From Clostridia bacterium (GTDB taxonomy: Bacteria > Bacillota > Clostridia > Christensenellales > DTU072): a stretch of DNA of 64,000 nucleotides. Position numbers and translations under genes: made by a program. The notes beneath the pieces are model-generated. The model did no database searches, had not been told where the DNA came from, and worked only from the letters and a program-made list of their open reading frames with translations. Location of the stretch: assembly GCA_017504305.1 (NCBI GenBank), contig JAFVRJ010000018.1:30563-94562 (forward strand). The letters are read 5' to 3'. Each line of letters begins with the position of its first letter. Position 1 is the first letter of the stretch. Shown here one piece after another: positions 12,701 to 20,989 of this stretch.

Positions 12701-15700
12701 ATAAAGATGTAAACGCAACTTATGGAGATATCACTAAAGATTACGACCATACTCAAAACCTTGTTTATGATAACTTGGTCGCAGGCGAAGAACCTATTGG
12801 CGTAGGTGCAGTACTTAATGCACCTCTCGCAAATGATAGGAACTACGTAAACGCAGGCACTTATACGATCACTCCGGATATTGCTAATATCGAACTCCTT
12901 TCAACCAACTACGTATTTAGCGCAGAACAATGCGTAGCCGGCAATTTGGTAATAGCCAAAAAAGCACTTCGCGTAACGGTAGAGCAAATCGGCGTTGAAG
13001 CAAGATGTACTGATGATCCATGTGATGACGTTCACCTTGAACAACTAACGCAATCAGATTTCACGTATATTTATACGGAAAGCGATTTCGCAATAGGCGA
13101 GGATGAAACTAACCTAATCGGAAAATTATACGTAACCAATATTCAACAATTGATCGACGATTATAAGAATATTGTCCAAAGACCGGCAGTACCTCCGCTT
13201 GTTGACGTCGAGGTTGAAACAGAAGATGGCAACTATGAGTTTAAGGTAACCGATGGTAGCATCATAATCGTACCGACCAAGTCCAAGTACAACTTAACAT
13301 ATTTGCAAGGACTTAAGGATGTCGGTAGCTTAATTACAAGCGGAAGCTTTGTTTACAATGGAAACATGAGGACCATGGAAACTTCCGATTTGGTAATTGG
13401 TGACTTGGAAGACCTTCTTGCTCCCGAAAAGATTAGAGAAAACGGAGACGGAGGTAAGTTGTCGTTAAGATTTGTTTACACAAAGACCATAGATGCAAAC
13501 GGAAACGCTGTAATAGGTTCTGTACCGGTTGTAAGCATATCCGATGCAGGAACATATGCAGTAACCGGCTATTTCCAAAACGAAGATCCTGCTTATAAGA
13601 ACGTAACCATTACGCTTGAAGCGACCATCGTAATTACTGCACGTCCCGTTAATTACGTGATTGATGGCGGTTTGTTAGAGCAAATCTATGGTGAGGCAGA
13701 TAAGCACTTGCATGGTAAAGCTGAAGCGGTAGAAGGCGAAGAAGAAAGCGGATTGATTTTAGGTCAAGAGCTTGGCGTAAGCATTACAATCCCGACAAAC
13801 GACAAAGTATATCGTCCTCTTGGTAACTATGCAATTACCGCACTTTATACCAACACCAACTATGCTGTAACATTTAAGATAAAAGATGCCAACGGCGATC
13901 TTATTAACCTCTATGACGCAGTCGAAGACGGCGTTGATGAAAACCAATACTACGTTGTAAATCCGAGACCTATTGAAATATCTTTGGGATACCAAACTCA
14001 AGTTTACAATGGAAGCGTTGCTCCCGTTATTGATAGCGCAAGCTTCCAAGACGTAGGCGCCTTCAAGATCCTTCCCGATGAAAGTGCAGATATCGTTATC
14101 AGCATCGCTCCGGAAGATCAAGTAGCACTTTACGAAGTAGGCAGTTATGATTTAGTAGCGGTAGCCCTTAACGGAAACTATGCGTTGACTATTGCATCCT
14201 ATAACGTAATAGAAATCACAGCAGCACCTCTTAAGGTCGAAGCAGAAATCGCATCTCAAACCTATATTGGAACGGCTGTAGAAATTGTACTAAACGATGA
14301 AACCGTAACCGGCATTAAGTCTGGCGATGCGTTAGGCTCTAACGTAAACCTTACCTATGCTGTAGACGGCGAGGCTATCAACGTTGGCGATTACGCGGTA
14401 AGCGTTGCAGTAGATAATAATAACTACGTTGTTACCGAGTTTGTAACTAATGGATTGACCATCACCAAGCGTAGTTTAACTATTACGCTTGAAGCACAAT
14501 CTTCTGATTATGATGGTAATATCGTAAAGCCCAATGGCGATAAGTATACCCAAGAAGGATTGGCTGACGGCGAGACTTTAACCGTAAGCATTAAAATGGT
14601 TGATGTCAACGGCGCAGAAATTTCAATAAGAGACGCCGGCGATTATATTCTTACAGCAAGTTATTCAGTGTCAAATGGCATCGGTAATACTACCGCAAAC
14701 TACGAAGTAACGGTTGAAGACAATATCTATAAGGTTAATAGGATTGCGCCCGTATTACAAGTTAATAGATTGACCGACGATAGCTATGGTACTTATGTAT
14801 ATAGCGCTCTCGGCGTAGTCATCAGCACGCCCAAAAAGAAAGCAACAAGCAATAGCGCAGGCGCAATTACCTATAGTATATACGTAGACGGCGAGCAACC
14901 CGGCGAATATACTGATGGAACCACTGCGATAATAGTTAACGCAGGCGCATATAAACTTTCTGTCAAAGTTGCGGCAAGTGGCAACTATACCGAGGGAGAG
15001 CAAACAGTTGATATTTTCATTCATAAAGCCACTCCGACCATTGACTTCAGTAAAGCACTTGCAAGAGTATATACCTATGATGGTACCGTTCAAGAAATTA
15101 TAGGTATCGAACATAACAACACAGATGGTGGTGACATCTTTGAAGTTACAGGCAACACCTTCCAAGACGTTCCCGCTAATGGACTTTTACCGGTAACGGC
15201 AACCCTTAAAGAAACAGCGAACTATCATGCAGCTTCGTTGACCATGAATATCACTATCAATAAAGCAACTTTTGACATGTCTGAGTATAGCTTCTCAGGA
15301 GACGTTATTAGATACGGAGAGAAGATAATTAACGGAAGCGCAAAAGGAATTCCGGATGGCATGGAAGTTGCCTATAAGCTTAATGGAGTAGACGTTCAAG
15401 ATCCTGAAAATGAGTTGAAATTCAAGAACGCAGGAACTTACGTAGTTGAAGCAATCTACAACTTCAGCAGAAACAACTACTACTTACCCAACGAGCTTGT
15501 AAGTTCGATTACTATTGTAATCAATAAGGTAGATATATCTGTAACGGTTGTTAGCAAGAGCGGATACTATGGCGATAGACCGCATTATAAAGTAGAAGAC
15601 GACGTTACCATTTATGGTAAAACGGAATATGATGATGAACTTGACGTAACCATCGAGCTTGAAGAGCGCGACGTTTACCCTGTAGGTACCTATCAAGTTA

Positions 15701-16956
15701 CCGCAAAGGCTACTGCAAACGACAACTACAAACTTACAGTTATCAGCGGAACTTACACCATCGTTGAACGTAACATCACCATAGTGGCGGACAACAAGGA
15801 AGTTGAGTATGGTTTGAACGTACCGCTTACCTACAGCATCTACTATGGACACGGTGCTGAAAAGACTCAAGAAGTTGCCGGTTTGATCGGCGAGGATAAA
15901 CTAAACGGAAGACTTGATCGTGTTCCCGGTACGACCGTAGGCGAATACGCTATAACCGGTGAGTTTACCAACAGCAATTACAACATTGAGATTCAAGACG
16001 GTGTATACAAGATTATTCCGAAGAACATCACCATTGTAGTTTACGATCAAGAGGGCGTATCTGCAAGTGACGTAAATCCCGGTGCATACAAAGTAGTAGG
16101 CGGTATGGTAAGAGGCGACGACCTTAAGATTAAGGTAAGTGGCGAAGTAGGTAGCGAACCCGGCACTTACGTATTGACGGCAACTTACGACGTTGAGAAT
16201 AAGAACTACAACGTAAACATCCAAGAAGGAAGCTTTATCTTAAGACTCCTTGCACAAATCAACGTAAACAATGCAAGCTTACAAAAGCTTTACGACGGTA
16301 CTCCTTACGTACTTGATGCGGTAGCAACATCCGGCGCACCTATCACTTATAGATTAAACGGTATTGACGTAGAAAACAGCTTTACCGAAGTAGGTCTTTA
16401 CGAAGTACTTCTTACCGCTCCCGTACACGGAGATTACGCGGCACCCACGCCTTTGAGAATCACTATTGAGATTCGTCCGCAAACCTTGTCGACTGAAGTT
16501 GACGGCATGCACTTCATAATCTCCACGCCCGAAGGCTTTGGAGCATTGGACGAGTTCAGAGTAGTTAAGACGGAAGACCTTGTGCTTTCCAACGATGCTT
16601 ACACCAGCCAAATCAACACGGCATACGTTATGTACATTGTTGTTGACGGCGTAGAAACCCCCGTAGAGCAATATCTCGACGGTAAGGAGTCAAAGGTTAA
16701 GGTTAAGTTGACCAACGAGCTTGTTGAGCAAGGCGCAGGCGCATGGCTTACCGACCAAAACGTAAACGCATTGAACACCTCCAACACTCTCGATGAAGAC
16801 GGCTATATCGAGCTCAACGCAATCGGCGGTAGCCACGTACTACTCGTAACTGAACGCGCAAGTGCAGTACCGATCATAATCATATTGAGCGTAATCGGTG
16901 TTGTAGCGGTAATCTTGTTCTTCATGTTCTTGTTCCGCAAGAAGTACATTAACTAA
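6712..16956 (+). CDS. Giant MBG-repeat membrane-anchored surface protein
   Basis: ATG at 6712 is chosen because AGGAAGG (6700-6706) sits 5 nt upstream; an in-frame GTG at 6706 overlaps that site. The product is about 3,414 residues. An N-terminal signal/anchor (about residues 10-30) is followed by a distinct region (about 65-640) without clear repeats. Then come roughly 30 MBG_2-like Ig repeats of 75-100 residues, typified by strings such as NYNI, GTYTI and T-I-x-K. One C-terminal membrane helix (AVPIIIILSVIGVVAVILFF) ends in a basic tail. There is no LPxTG motif. The role is inferred as a long surface stalk or adhesin, with the N-terminal region as the likely head. The first third uses CAG and AT-rich codons more often than the rest, suggesting a mosaic origin. 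The next gene starts 11 bp downstream. Confidence 0.85.
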   Translation: MKKYSSIKAVRPIVIVAIFVLLTILFALYSTSINPIAEDVFTALDLEDTPLADVATDVKQAEATTTYKMTLSHVSDSNKHEWKFDNFSRTLDQSSISTLSGAIAQNNYSINSSFSGASQFTIVEQHIGNCSGVSRGSGTNPIWQGKLGDTAYTQGNAKIICIYDYYLSNDMYRAILSGRYIPKLTGVQIGWTLDNGAYWNYPFGDITPWSYIGIGYYSGAKNNDNSYYHLYEELWCNINAPGTKSALATSKNNYSLPATYTFATDTTLNQISNGTGARDTTNQSTKVLRVAVGMHLFGQSGEWGNKAQITINSITGTVKMDHVSEDPAAGPTITVGDHFTSKNITPSFKDSTSALRDSTLYRVAGPTGTLATPEYADGYSWASSKTPSSNQPSAVKEDSCPLAFNKGYGEYELTVYDIEGNPTKKRLYYFNPTINLVIRTTSNGQVVNETGGYVTIDAYTNGNWTTTSASKSGIGFAGKTNVWARIADGYYFRGFSHDGSLSIDISNIATYQYKNAYLKASGGTTDKNGVYGLEFTINGSALAKYPADGKITIYAEFGKINFSTITEGQKFVYHQGTSSNNAERAPTIDRAKHTIALQAEGQFVQTKPIITISGTYANGDPVPDETTSVQYAGTFIGNGAIHYGDVFLGSKQINFSITPLEITIAPVFGSKTKVTKTYDSYDTVNATPVWQAVKGTNYDLEIKADKNLVYRYYIYDTTNQKIDLSNPQKDCSDALFIAADIGTNPISNYLIATAGGSTTSAVFTSYNITYDVNAYYQENTLTFYLDKDHPTGAIIPCETLITFRRVTENGDKVYDGTQNVKSFVAVSITDLSGNAIESCIGVDFTATTDSKDAGNNLPITITVNKLTTTDTTNPVTNYNVNSKNFKYFNAAGNDVTDQYKEQFLINVSRAKMRVEYEITGVSKVYDNTDDFFGEVTYTYAPVNSAITNDTFDTGYEGAFSVVVAYDDVIVSDKAKITIKITLQYNDFKNYYWEHGAVLDPGTEGFTATFTETGEIEKRNIALTIGNASKDYGTEEPNLYGLVSAVEANESAGLYAPVHTVEAIVAAVNRANGEDAYNGEGNQIQYPISLTLNKDAFISNYNIEVTNGTFTINKTAVKFGFNITSQTVTYGYGNEAIIDLINDFDCMTYTYIPSIGNNYKITYEETNVPKLGLEDNTDWSHYIAGTYSYGGSDRAITIENVTHKNFIFELDTDTTKISDFTIEKKTLGLNVKPHSKEYTGASIYPTTNADTFELNQGDIAVGDNDALQSAVKVIYVSDELNANGPSAYGTYDITAILTNDLLNNNYTLNVSNDQFSITKRMLTVEVLGFDKDRKKDMDYSGTEPTLYYIIKNYIEDHEAVVYANVEVSFTKTNELGIIWPNAGNYTVGVQVNEVENPNEILNNYTIQPGDPDSLTINKKKLTVTVTYESETVQYGKTPEGTLIYEGFAPGETEAVLTKQPTVKYHRLAVKDPNNEESYIPNPDRLANYEHINNYNGYINVGTWSFVASGGEAANYNFKYIPGNLTVTKAPLNVKYNDLSLTYGDIYVEGLATSSNQYRITADNAQDYFTITGYVVDGFVPSTLTDEYENLPDGYANVFGSIEAGYFKAHPYDKAGDNYQVGVHKITKDYFEFNFVNYEVNYISGELTVLPASLKLSISIPQGEELENGEHAPKYYGEIVVAGEDPRQEGDFEFSLIGDGFVYGEGINSLTSYDTLGVHVRSVKGDSEDVTSTGDRRYLDAGDYEALVTKGLSNWSDYSSNYNIAAVIQDFKIAPKPLTIAYKGGDTTVYNGVAQSPVDGITDYNEVWGKLDVSGFVNGIVGEESFATYEAFKQISIATPVNETTLDPIGDVRVDENGNVIPYLVKPTLPNDVSINNYAITFVAGEFTITPKDLSITIYRQDRTYDATAQLPLSNKNVEFRFNEEDFRKPADKNNITAILSLVLPDGVEDAINAGSYKIVARLDGDANYALITNYNLVVNEADSDYYLYINPRTIKVSYKDVNATYGDITKDYDHTQNLVYDNLVAGEEPIGVGAVLNAPLANDRNYVNAGTYTITPDIANIELLSTNYVFSAEQCVAGNLVIAKKALRVTVEQIGVEARCTDDPCDDVHLEQLTQSDFTYIYTESDFAIGEDETNLIGKLYVTNIQQLIDDYKNIVQRPAVPPLVDVEVETEDGNYEFKVTDGSIIIVPTKSKYNLTYLQGLKDVGSLITSGSFVYNGNMRTMETSDLVIGDLEDLLAPEKIRENGDGGKLSLRFVYTKTIDANGNAVIGSVPVVSISDAGTYAVTGYFQNEDPAYKNVTITLEATIVITARPVNYVIDGGLLEQIYGEADKHLHGKAEAVEGEEESGLILGQELGVSITIPTNDKVYRPLGNYAITALYTNTNYAVTFKIKDANGDLINLYDAVEDGVDENQYYVVNPRPIEISLGYQTQVYNGSVAPVIDSASFQDVGAFKILPDESADIVISIAPEDQVALYEVGSYDLVAVALNGNYALTIASYNVIEITAAPLKVEAEIASQTYIGTAVEIVLNDETVTGIKSGDALGSNVNLTYAVDGEAINVGDYAVSVAVDNNNYVVTEFVTNGLTITKRSLTITLEAQSSDYDGNIVKPNGDKYTQEGLADGETLTVSIKMVDVNGAEISIRDAGDYILTASYSVSNGIGNTTANYEVTVEDNIYKVNRIAPVLQVNRLTDDSYGTYVYSALGVVISTPKKKATSNSAGAITYSIYVDGEQPGEYTDGTTAIIVNAGAYKLSVKVAASGNYTEGEQTVDIFIHKATPTIDFSKALARVYTYDGTVQEIIGIEHNNTDGGDIFEVTGNTFQDVPANGLLPVTATLKETANYHAASLTMNITINKATFDMSEYSFSGDVIRYGEKIINGSAKGIPDGMEVAYKLNGVDVQDPENELKFKNAGTYVVEAIYNFSRNNYYLPNELVSSITIVINKVDISVTVVSKSGYYGDRPHYKVEDDVTIYGKTEYDDELDVTIELEERDVYPVGTYQVTAKATANDNYKLTVISGTYTIVERNITIVADNKEVEYGLNVPLTYSIYYGHGAEKTQEVAGLIGEDKLNGRLDRVPGTTVGEYAITGEFTNSNYNIEIQDGVYKIIPKNITIVVYDQEGVSASDVNPGAYKVVGGMVRGDDLKIKVSGEVGSEPGTYVLTATYDVENKNYNVNIQEGSFILRLLAQINVNNASLQKLYDGTPYVLDAVATSGAPITYRLNGIDVENSFTEVGLYEVLLTAPVHGDYAAPTPLRITIEIRPQTLSTEVDGMHFIISTPEGFGALDEFRVVKTEDLVLSNDAYTSQINTAYVMYIVVDGVETPVEQYLDGKESKVKVKLTNELVEQGAGAWLTDQNVNALNTSNTLDEDGYIELNAIGGSHVLLVTERASAVPIIIILSVIGVVAVILFFMFLFRKKYIN

Positions 16957-16967
16957 TAGAGGTAAAT

Positions 16968-17729
16968 ATGAAAATAAAGTGTGGCACACAGCTTTATACC
17001 TTTAGAAACAAAATCAAATCGGTCGAGGACTTCTCTGAAGTCCTCGCCGCTTGTTCAACCTATGGTTGCACTTGCGCTCAACTATCGGGCGTTAATCTTA
17101 AAGTCCCATATAGCGAACTCAAAAAGATAGGTGAAGATAACGGCATAGTTATACCGATAACGCACACCTCTTTCGATCGTATAGTTAACGATACTGAAAG
17201 AGTGGCGGAAGAGCATCTTGAGCTTGGTGCACACTCGGTTGGGCTTGGCATGATGCCCCAAAAGTATATTAAAAACCTATCGGCACTTAACGAGTTTATA
17301 GAAATCAGCAATAAGGTATCTCAAACGCTTAAGCCTTATGGCCTTACCTTTGCTTACCACAACCATAATATGGAGTTTAAAAAGATGGATGGAAAGCTTG
17401 CAATCGAGAGGCTCATGGAAGGCAATCCCGATCTCCAATTCATATTCGATACCTTCTGGTGTCGTTATGCAAAGCAAGATCCCGTTGCTTGGATTGAAAA
17501 ACTAAACGGCAGGGTAAGGGATATCCATCTTAAAGATTGGAAGCCGTCTATTATAAAGTTCCCGCGTTTTCAAGACGTTGGCAAGGGCAAGCTTGATTTT
17601 GAAGCTATTTTATCGGTAGCGGAAAAGAGCGGAACGGAGTTTGCATACATCGAGCATGATTTAACATCCGATCCTCATAAGACGACTCGCGAGAGCATGG
17701 AGCATTTAAGAAAAATTTATATTAAATAA
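16968..17729 (+). CDS. Sugar phosphate isomerase/epimerase family protein (TIM barrel)
   Basis: The 253-residue protein fits the xylose-isomerase-like TIM-barrel superfamily (AP_endonuc_2) in length and motifs. YHNHNMEF, FDTFWCRY, DIHLKDW and YIEHD lie on successive strands and supply the usual metal-binding His, Asp and Glu residues. The family isomerises or epimerises sugars and related polyols; the substrate cannot be told from the sequence. The start ATG follows an AGAGG site. The gene begins 11 bp after the giant surface protein and ends 4 bp before nrdG, so it may be co-transcribed with both. Confidence 0.8.
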   Translation: MKIKCGTQLYTFRNKIKSVEDFSEVLAACSTYGCTCAQLSGVNLKVPYSELKKIGEDNGIVIPITHTSFDRIVNDTERVAEEHLELGAHSVGLGMMPQKYIKNLSALNEFIEISNKVSQTLKPYGLTFAYHNHNMEFKKMDGKLAIERLMEGNPDLQFIFDTFWCRYAKQDPVAWIEKLNGRVRDIHLKDWKPSIIKFPRFQDVGKGKLDFEAILSVAEKSGTEFAYIEHDLTSDPHKTTRESMEHLRKIYIK

Positions 17730-17733
17730 ATTT

Positions 17734-18417
17734 ATGATTATAAAAGGCATACAAAAACTAACGCTTTTAGACTATCCGCAAAAGGTAGCTTGCACTTTGT
17801 TTACGGCGGGGTGCAACTTCCGTTGCCCTTTTTGTCACAACGCTTCGTTGGTAAAGGGTGACGACGGTCCTATTTTAAGCGAGGAAGAGATTTTAAAATA
17901 CCTTAAACTCCGTCAAGGAATTTTAGACGCGGTATGCATTACCGGCGGTGAGCCCACCTTACAGCCCGACCTAAAGGACTTTATTATTAAGGTAAAGGCA
18001 CTTGGATATAGCGTCAAACTGGACACAAACGGCTACAAACCGGAGGTGTTAAAGGACCTTGTTAACTCCAGTTTGATTGACTACGTAGCCATGGATATCA
18101 AAAGCTCCAAAGAGGGATATGCTCGTACCGCGGGGCTACAGAATATTGATATAAGCAAAATCGAGGAGTCCGTTGACTTCTTGATGCAAGGTAACGTGGA
18201 CTACGAATTCCGCACCACGGTAGTGGAAGAATTACATGATGAAAATGACTTTTTAGCCATCTCGGAGTGGCTCAAAAACGCTAAAAAATACTATTTACAA
18301 AGCTTCAAAGACTCCGGCGACATATTGGGTGGAACTTACACCCCGTGTAGTGGTGAGAAAATGGAGCATTTTCTTAAGATTTTGACTAAAAACATACCCA
18401 AAACTGAAATTAGGTAG
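17734..18417 (+). CDS. nrdG: Anaerobic ribonucleotide reductase activating protein (radical SAM)
   Basis: The 227-residue protein has the radical-SAM cluster motif CNFRCPFC near residue 27, followed by CITGGEPTLQ, typical of glycyl-radical activases. NrdG uses a 4Fe-4S cluster and S-adenosylmethionine to make the glycyl radical on NrdD; its position just upstream of nrdD supports that assignment over a pyruvate-formate-lyase activase. No Shine-Dalgarno site precedes the ATG, and the gap to the upstream stop codon is only 4 bp, so translation is probably coupled. nrdD has its own promoter downstream, so the two genes may be regulated separately. Confidence 0.88.
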   Translation: MIIKGIQKLTLLDYPQKVACTLFTAGCNFRCPFCHNASLVKGDDGPILSEEEILKYLKLRQGILDAVCITGGEPTLQPDLKDFIIKVKALGYSVKLDTNGYKPEVLKDLVNSSLIDYVAMDIKSSKEGYARTAGLQNIDISKIEESVDFLMQGNVDYEFRTTVVEELHDENDFLAISEWLKNAKKYYLQSFKDSGDILGGTYTPCSGEKMEHFLKILTKNIPKTEIR

Positions 18418-18428
18418 CTCTGGATACA

Positions 18429-18483
18429 ACAAGATATTGTGGTCAACAGGTGTCAGTTGGCAAAAATGACCACAATATATTGT
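18429..18483 (+). promoter_or_regulatory. Paired NrdR boxes upstream of nrdD
   Basis: Two similar palindromes, ACAAGATATTGT (18429-18440) and ACAATATATTGT (18472-18483), lie with centres 43 bp apart, about four helical turns. They resemble the NrdR box family (core ACA-N6-TGT) that represses ribonucleotide reductase genes, and sit immediately upstream of the -35 box. Assignment to NrdR is by motif and gene context. Confidence 0.75.
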
Positions 18484-18493
18484 AAAAAAAGCA

Positions 18494-18523
18494 TTGACAA
18501 AACCTCTCGTCGTACACTACAAT
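18494..18523 (+). promoter_or_regulatory. nrdD promoter
   Basis: TTGACA, 18 bp, TACAAT, about 35 bp upstream of the nrdD start and just downstream of the two NrdR boxes. Confidence 0.75.
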
Positions 18524-18558
18524 GATAATGCACGAAAAAATGATAGGAGGATTTTGCC

Positions 18559-20919
18559 ATGTACAAAGTCGTAAACAGATCTGGTAAAGTTGTAGAGTTT
18601 GACAACGGTAAGATTATCGGAGCTATATCAAAGGCTTTCGATTCTCTTGATAAATTATATAATAGGAGCACGCTCGAGCTACTCGCGTTACGCGTAACGG
18701 CCGACTTTAATAATAAGATTAAAGACGGTGTTATTGCTGTTGAGGATATCCAAGACAGCGTTGAAACCGTACTTATTCAAGCCGGTTATGCAGACGTAGC
18801 AAAAGCATATATTCTTTATCGTAAGCAACGCGAAAAAGCACGTAACATCCAAGGAACGCTCCTCGATTACAAAAAGGTTATCGACGATTATTTGAGCGTT
18901 AGCGACTGGCGTGTTAAGGAAAACAGCACCGTTACCTATTCGGTAGGCGGACTTATCCTTTCCAACTCCGGTGCTATCACTGCTAACTATTGGCTCAGCG
19001 AAGTTTATGATGAAGAAATCGCCAACGCACACCGTAAAGCAGACATCCACATCCACGACATGTCCATGCTTACCGGTTACTGTGCAGGATGGTCTCTCCG
19101 TCAACTTATCAAAGAGGGTCTTGGTGGCGTTACCGGCAAGATAACCTCCAGCCCCGCAAAACACCTTTCCACCCTTTGCAACCAAATGGTTAACTTCCTT
19201 GGTATCATGCAAAACGAGTGGGCAGGCGCACAAGCTTTCTCCTCTTTCGACACCTATCTCGCTCCCTTTGTTAAGGCCGATAATTTGAGCTATTACGAAG
19301 TAAAGAAGTGCATTCAAAGCTTCGTTTACGGCGTAAATATTCCCTCTCGTTGGGGTACTCAAGCACCGTTTAGCAACATCACTCTCGACTGGGTTGTTCC
19401 TAATGACCTTGCAGAGCTCAATGCTATCGTCGGTGGCGTTGAAATGGACTTCAAATATAAGGATTGTAAGAAGGAAATGGATATGATAAACAAGGCGTTT
19501 ATCGAAACCATGATTCAAGGTGATGCTAACGGTCGTGGCTTCCAATATCCCATCCCCACGTATTCCATTACCCGTGATTTCGACTGGTCGGAAACCGAAA
19601 ACAACAAACTCTTATTCGAGATGACTGCAAAATACGGCACTCCTTACTTCAGCAACTACATCAACTCCGACATGGAGCCCAGCGACGTAAGAAGTATGTG
19701 TTGCCGTCTACGTCTTGACCTTCGTGAGCTTCGCAAAAAGAGCGGTGGCTTCTTCGGTTCGGGCGAATCTACCGGTTCTATCGGCGTTGTAACCATCAAT
19801 ATGCCTCGTCTTGCATATCTTGCAAAGGATGAAAGAGATTTCTACGCACGCCTTGATAAGATGATGGATATTTCCGCACGTTCCTTAAAGATGAAGAGAG
19901 AAATCATCTCTAACCTTCTCGAGAACGGTCTCTATCCTTACACCAAGCGTTATCTTGATAACCTCGATAATCACTTCTCGACCATTGGCTTGGTTGGTAT
20001 GAACGAAGCTTGCTTGAACGCTAACTGGATTAGATGCAACCTCACCGAGGAAAAAGCACGTCAATTTGCAGTAAACGTTCTTAAGCACATGCGCGAAAGA
20101 CTTTCCGATTACCAAGAGATGTACGGCGACCTTTATAACCTCGAAGCAACTCCTGCAGAGTCCACCAGCTATCGTCTTGCAAAGCACGACGTACAACGTT
20201 ACCCCAACATCATTACCGCTGCTAAAGCAAAGGACGATACCCCGTACTATACCAACTCGTCCCACCTCCCCGTAGGATACACCGAAGACGTATTTACCGC
20301 CCTCGATTTACAAGACGAGCTCCACACCTTATACACTTCCGGTACCGTATTCCACACCTTCCTTGGCGAAAGACTTCCCAACTGGCAATCAGCTATGAAT
20401 TTGGTACGTAAGATTGCTGAAAACTATCGCTTACCTTACTACTCGATGAGCCCCACTTACTCCATTTGTAAAGACCACGGCTACATCTCCGGTGAAGTTT
20501 ACGAGTGTCCCGTTTGCGGTAACCCCACCGAGGTTTACTCCCGTATTACCGGTTACTATCGTCCTGTAAGAAACTGGAACGATGGTAAGAGCCAAGAGTT
20601 CAAAGATCGTAAGGTTTACAATGCAGAGCGTTATAACACTCCTCATAACATGATTGCAGATGCAGCCGTATGCGAAGCTCCCGTAGCAGTAGAAGAGGGT
20701 ATCACCCTTTACACCACCGCAACCTGCCCCAACTGCAAGATGGTTAAGATGCTCCTTGATAAAGCTCACATCAGCTACAAGACCGTTGTTGCAGACGATA
20801 GCACCAAAGATTTGTTTAAGGCAAACGGAATCGTAACCGCTCCCACTCTTATTGCAAACGGAGCTAAATACGAAAACGCTTCCAACATCAAAAAGTATAT
20901 CGAAGATAGCAACCGCTAA
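18559..20919 (+). CDS. nrdD: Anaerobic (class III) ribonucleoside-triphosphate reductase fused to a glutaredoxin-like domain
   Basis: Of 786 residues, 3-95 form an ATP-cone (allosteric activity site). The catalytic barrel carries a Cys pair (C381/C382) and the strand GSIGVVTINMPRL. Near the end are a zinc site (CKDHGYISGE then CPVCG) and the glycyl-radical loop around G665 (RITGYYRPVRNWNDGK). Residues about 713-786 add a glutaredoxin-like domain with an active-site motif C723-P-N-C726. It makes dNTPs from NTPs without oxygen; NrdG installs the radical. The fused redoxin suggests disulfide chemistry rather than formate as reductant, and the neighbouring flavoprotein could recharge it (inference). 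RBS AGGAGG. Paired NrdR boxes and a consensus promoter lie upstream; a terminator follows. Confidence 0.93.
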   Translation: MYKVVNRSGKVVEFDNGKIIGAISKAFDSLDKLYNRSTLELLALRVTADFNNKIKDGVIAVEDIQDSVETVLIQAGYADVAKAYILYRKQREKARNIQGTLLDYKKVIDDYLSVSDWRVKENSTVTYSVGGLILSNSGAITANYWLSEVYDEEIANAHRKADIHIHDMSMLTGYCAGWSLRQLIKEGLGGVTGKITSSPAKHLSTLCNQMVNFLGIMQNEWAGAQAFSSFDTYLAPFVKADNLSYYEVKKCIQSFVYGVNIPSRWGTQAPFSNITLDWVVPNDLAELNAIVGGVEMDFKYKDCKKEMDMINKAFIETMIQGDANGRGFQYPIPTYSITRDFDWSETENNKLLFEMTAKYGTPYFSNYINSDMEPSDVRSMCCRLRLDLRELRKKSGGFFGSGESTGSIGVVTINMPRLAYLAKDERDFYARLDKMMDISARSLKMKREIISNLLENGLYPYTKRYLDNLDNHFSTIGLVGMNEACLNANWIRCNLTEEKARQFAVNVLKHMRERLSDYQEMYGDLYNLEATPAESTSYRLAKHDVQRYPNIITAAKAKDDTPYYTNSSHLPVGYTEDVFTALDLQDELHTLYTSGTVFHTFLGERLPNWQSAMNLVRKIAENYRLPYYSMSPTYSICKDHGYISGEVYECPVCGNPTEVYSRITGYYRPVRNWNDGKSQEFKDRKVYNAERYNTPHNMIADAAVCEAPVAVEEGITLYTTATCPNCKMVKMLLDKAHISYKTVVADDSTKDLFKANGIVTAPTLIANGAKYENASNIKKYIEDSNR

Positions 20920-20936
20920 TAAATACCAAACAACCT

Positions 20937-20970
20937 AAAAGCCCACTTTGTTAGGTCAAGTGGGCTTTTT
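20937..20970 (+). terminator. Terminator between nrdD and the flavoprotein gene
   Basis: 12-bp inverted repeat AAAAGCCCACTT with a 9-nt loop, then a T run. It ends only 19 bp before the next start codon, leaving no room for a promoter, so that gene probably depends on read-through. Confidence 0.85.
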
Positions 20971-20989
20971 ATACGAATAAGAGGCAAAG

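Noticed and set aside
18688..19545. Long minus-strand open frame inside nrdD
   Set aside because: It is the antisense of a fully conserved enzyme, with no ribosome site or recognisable protein features.
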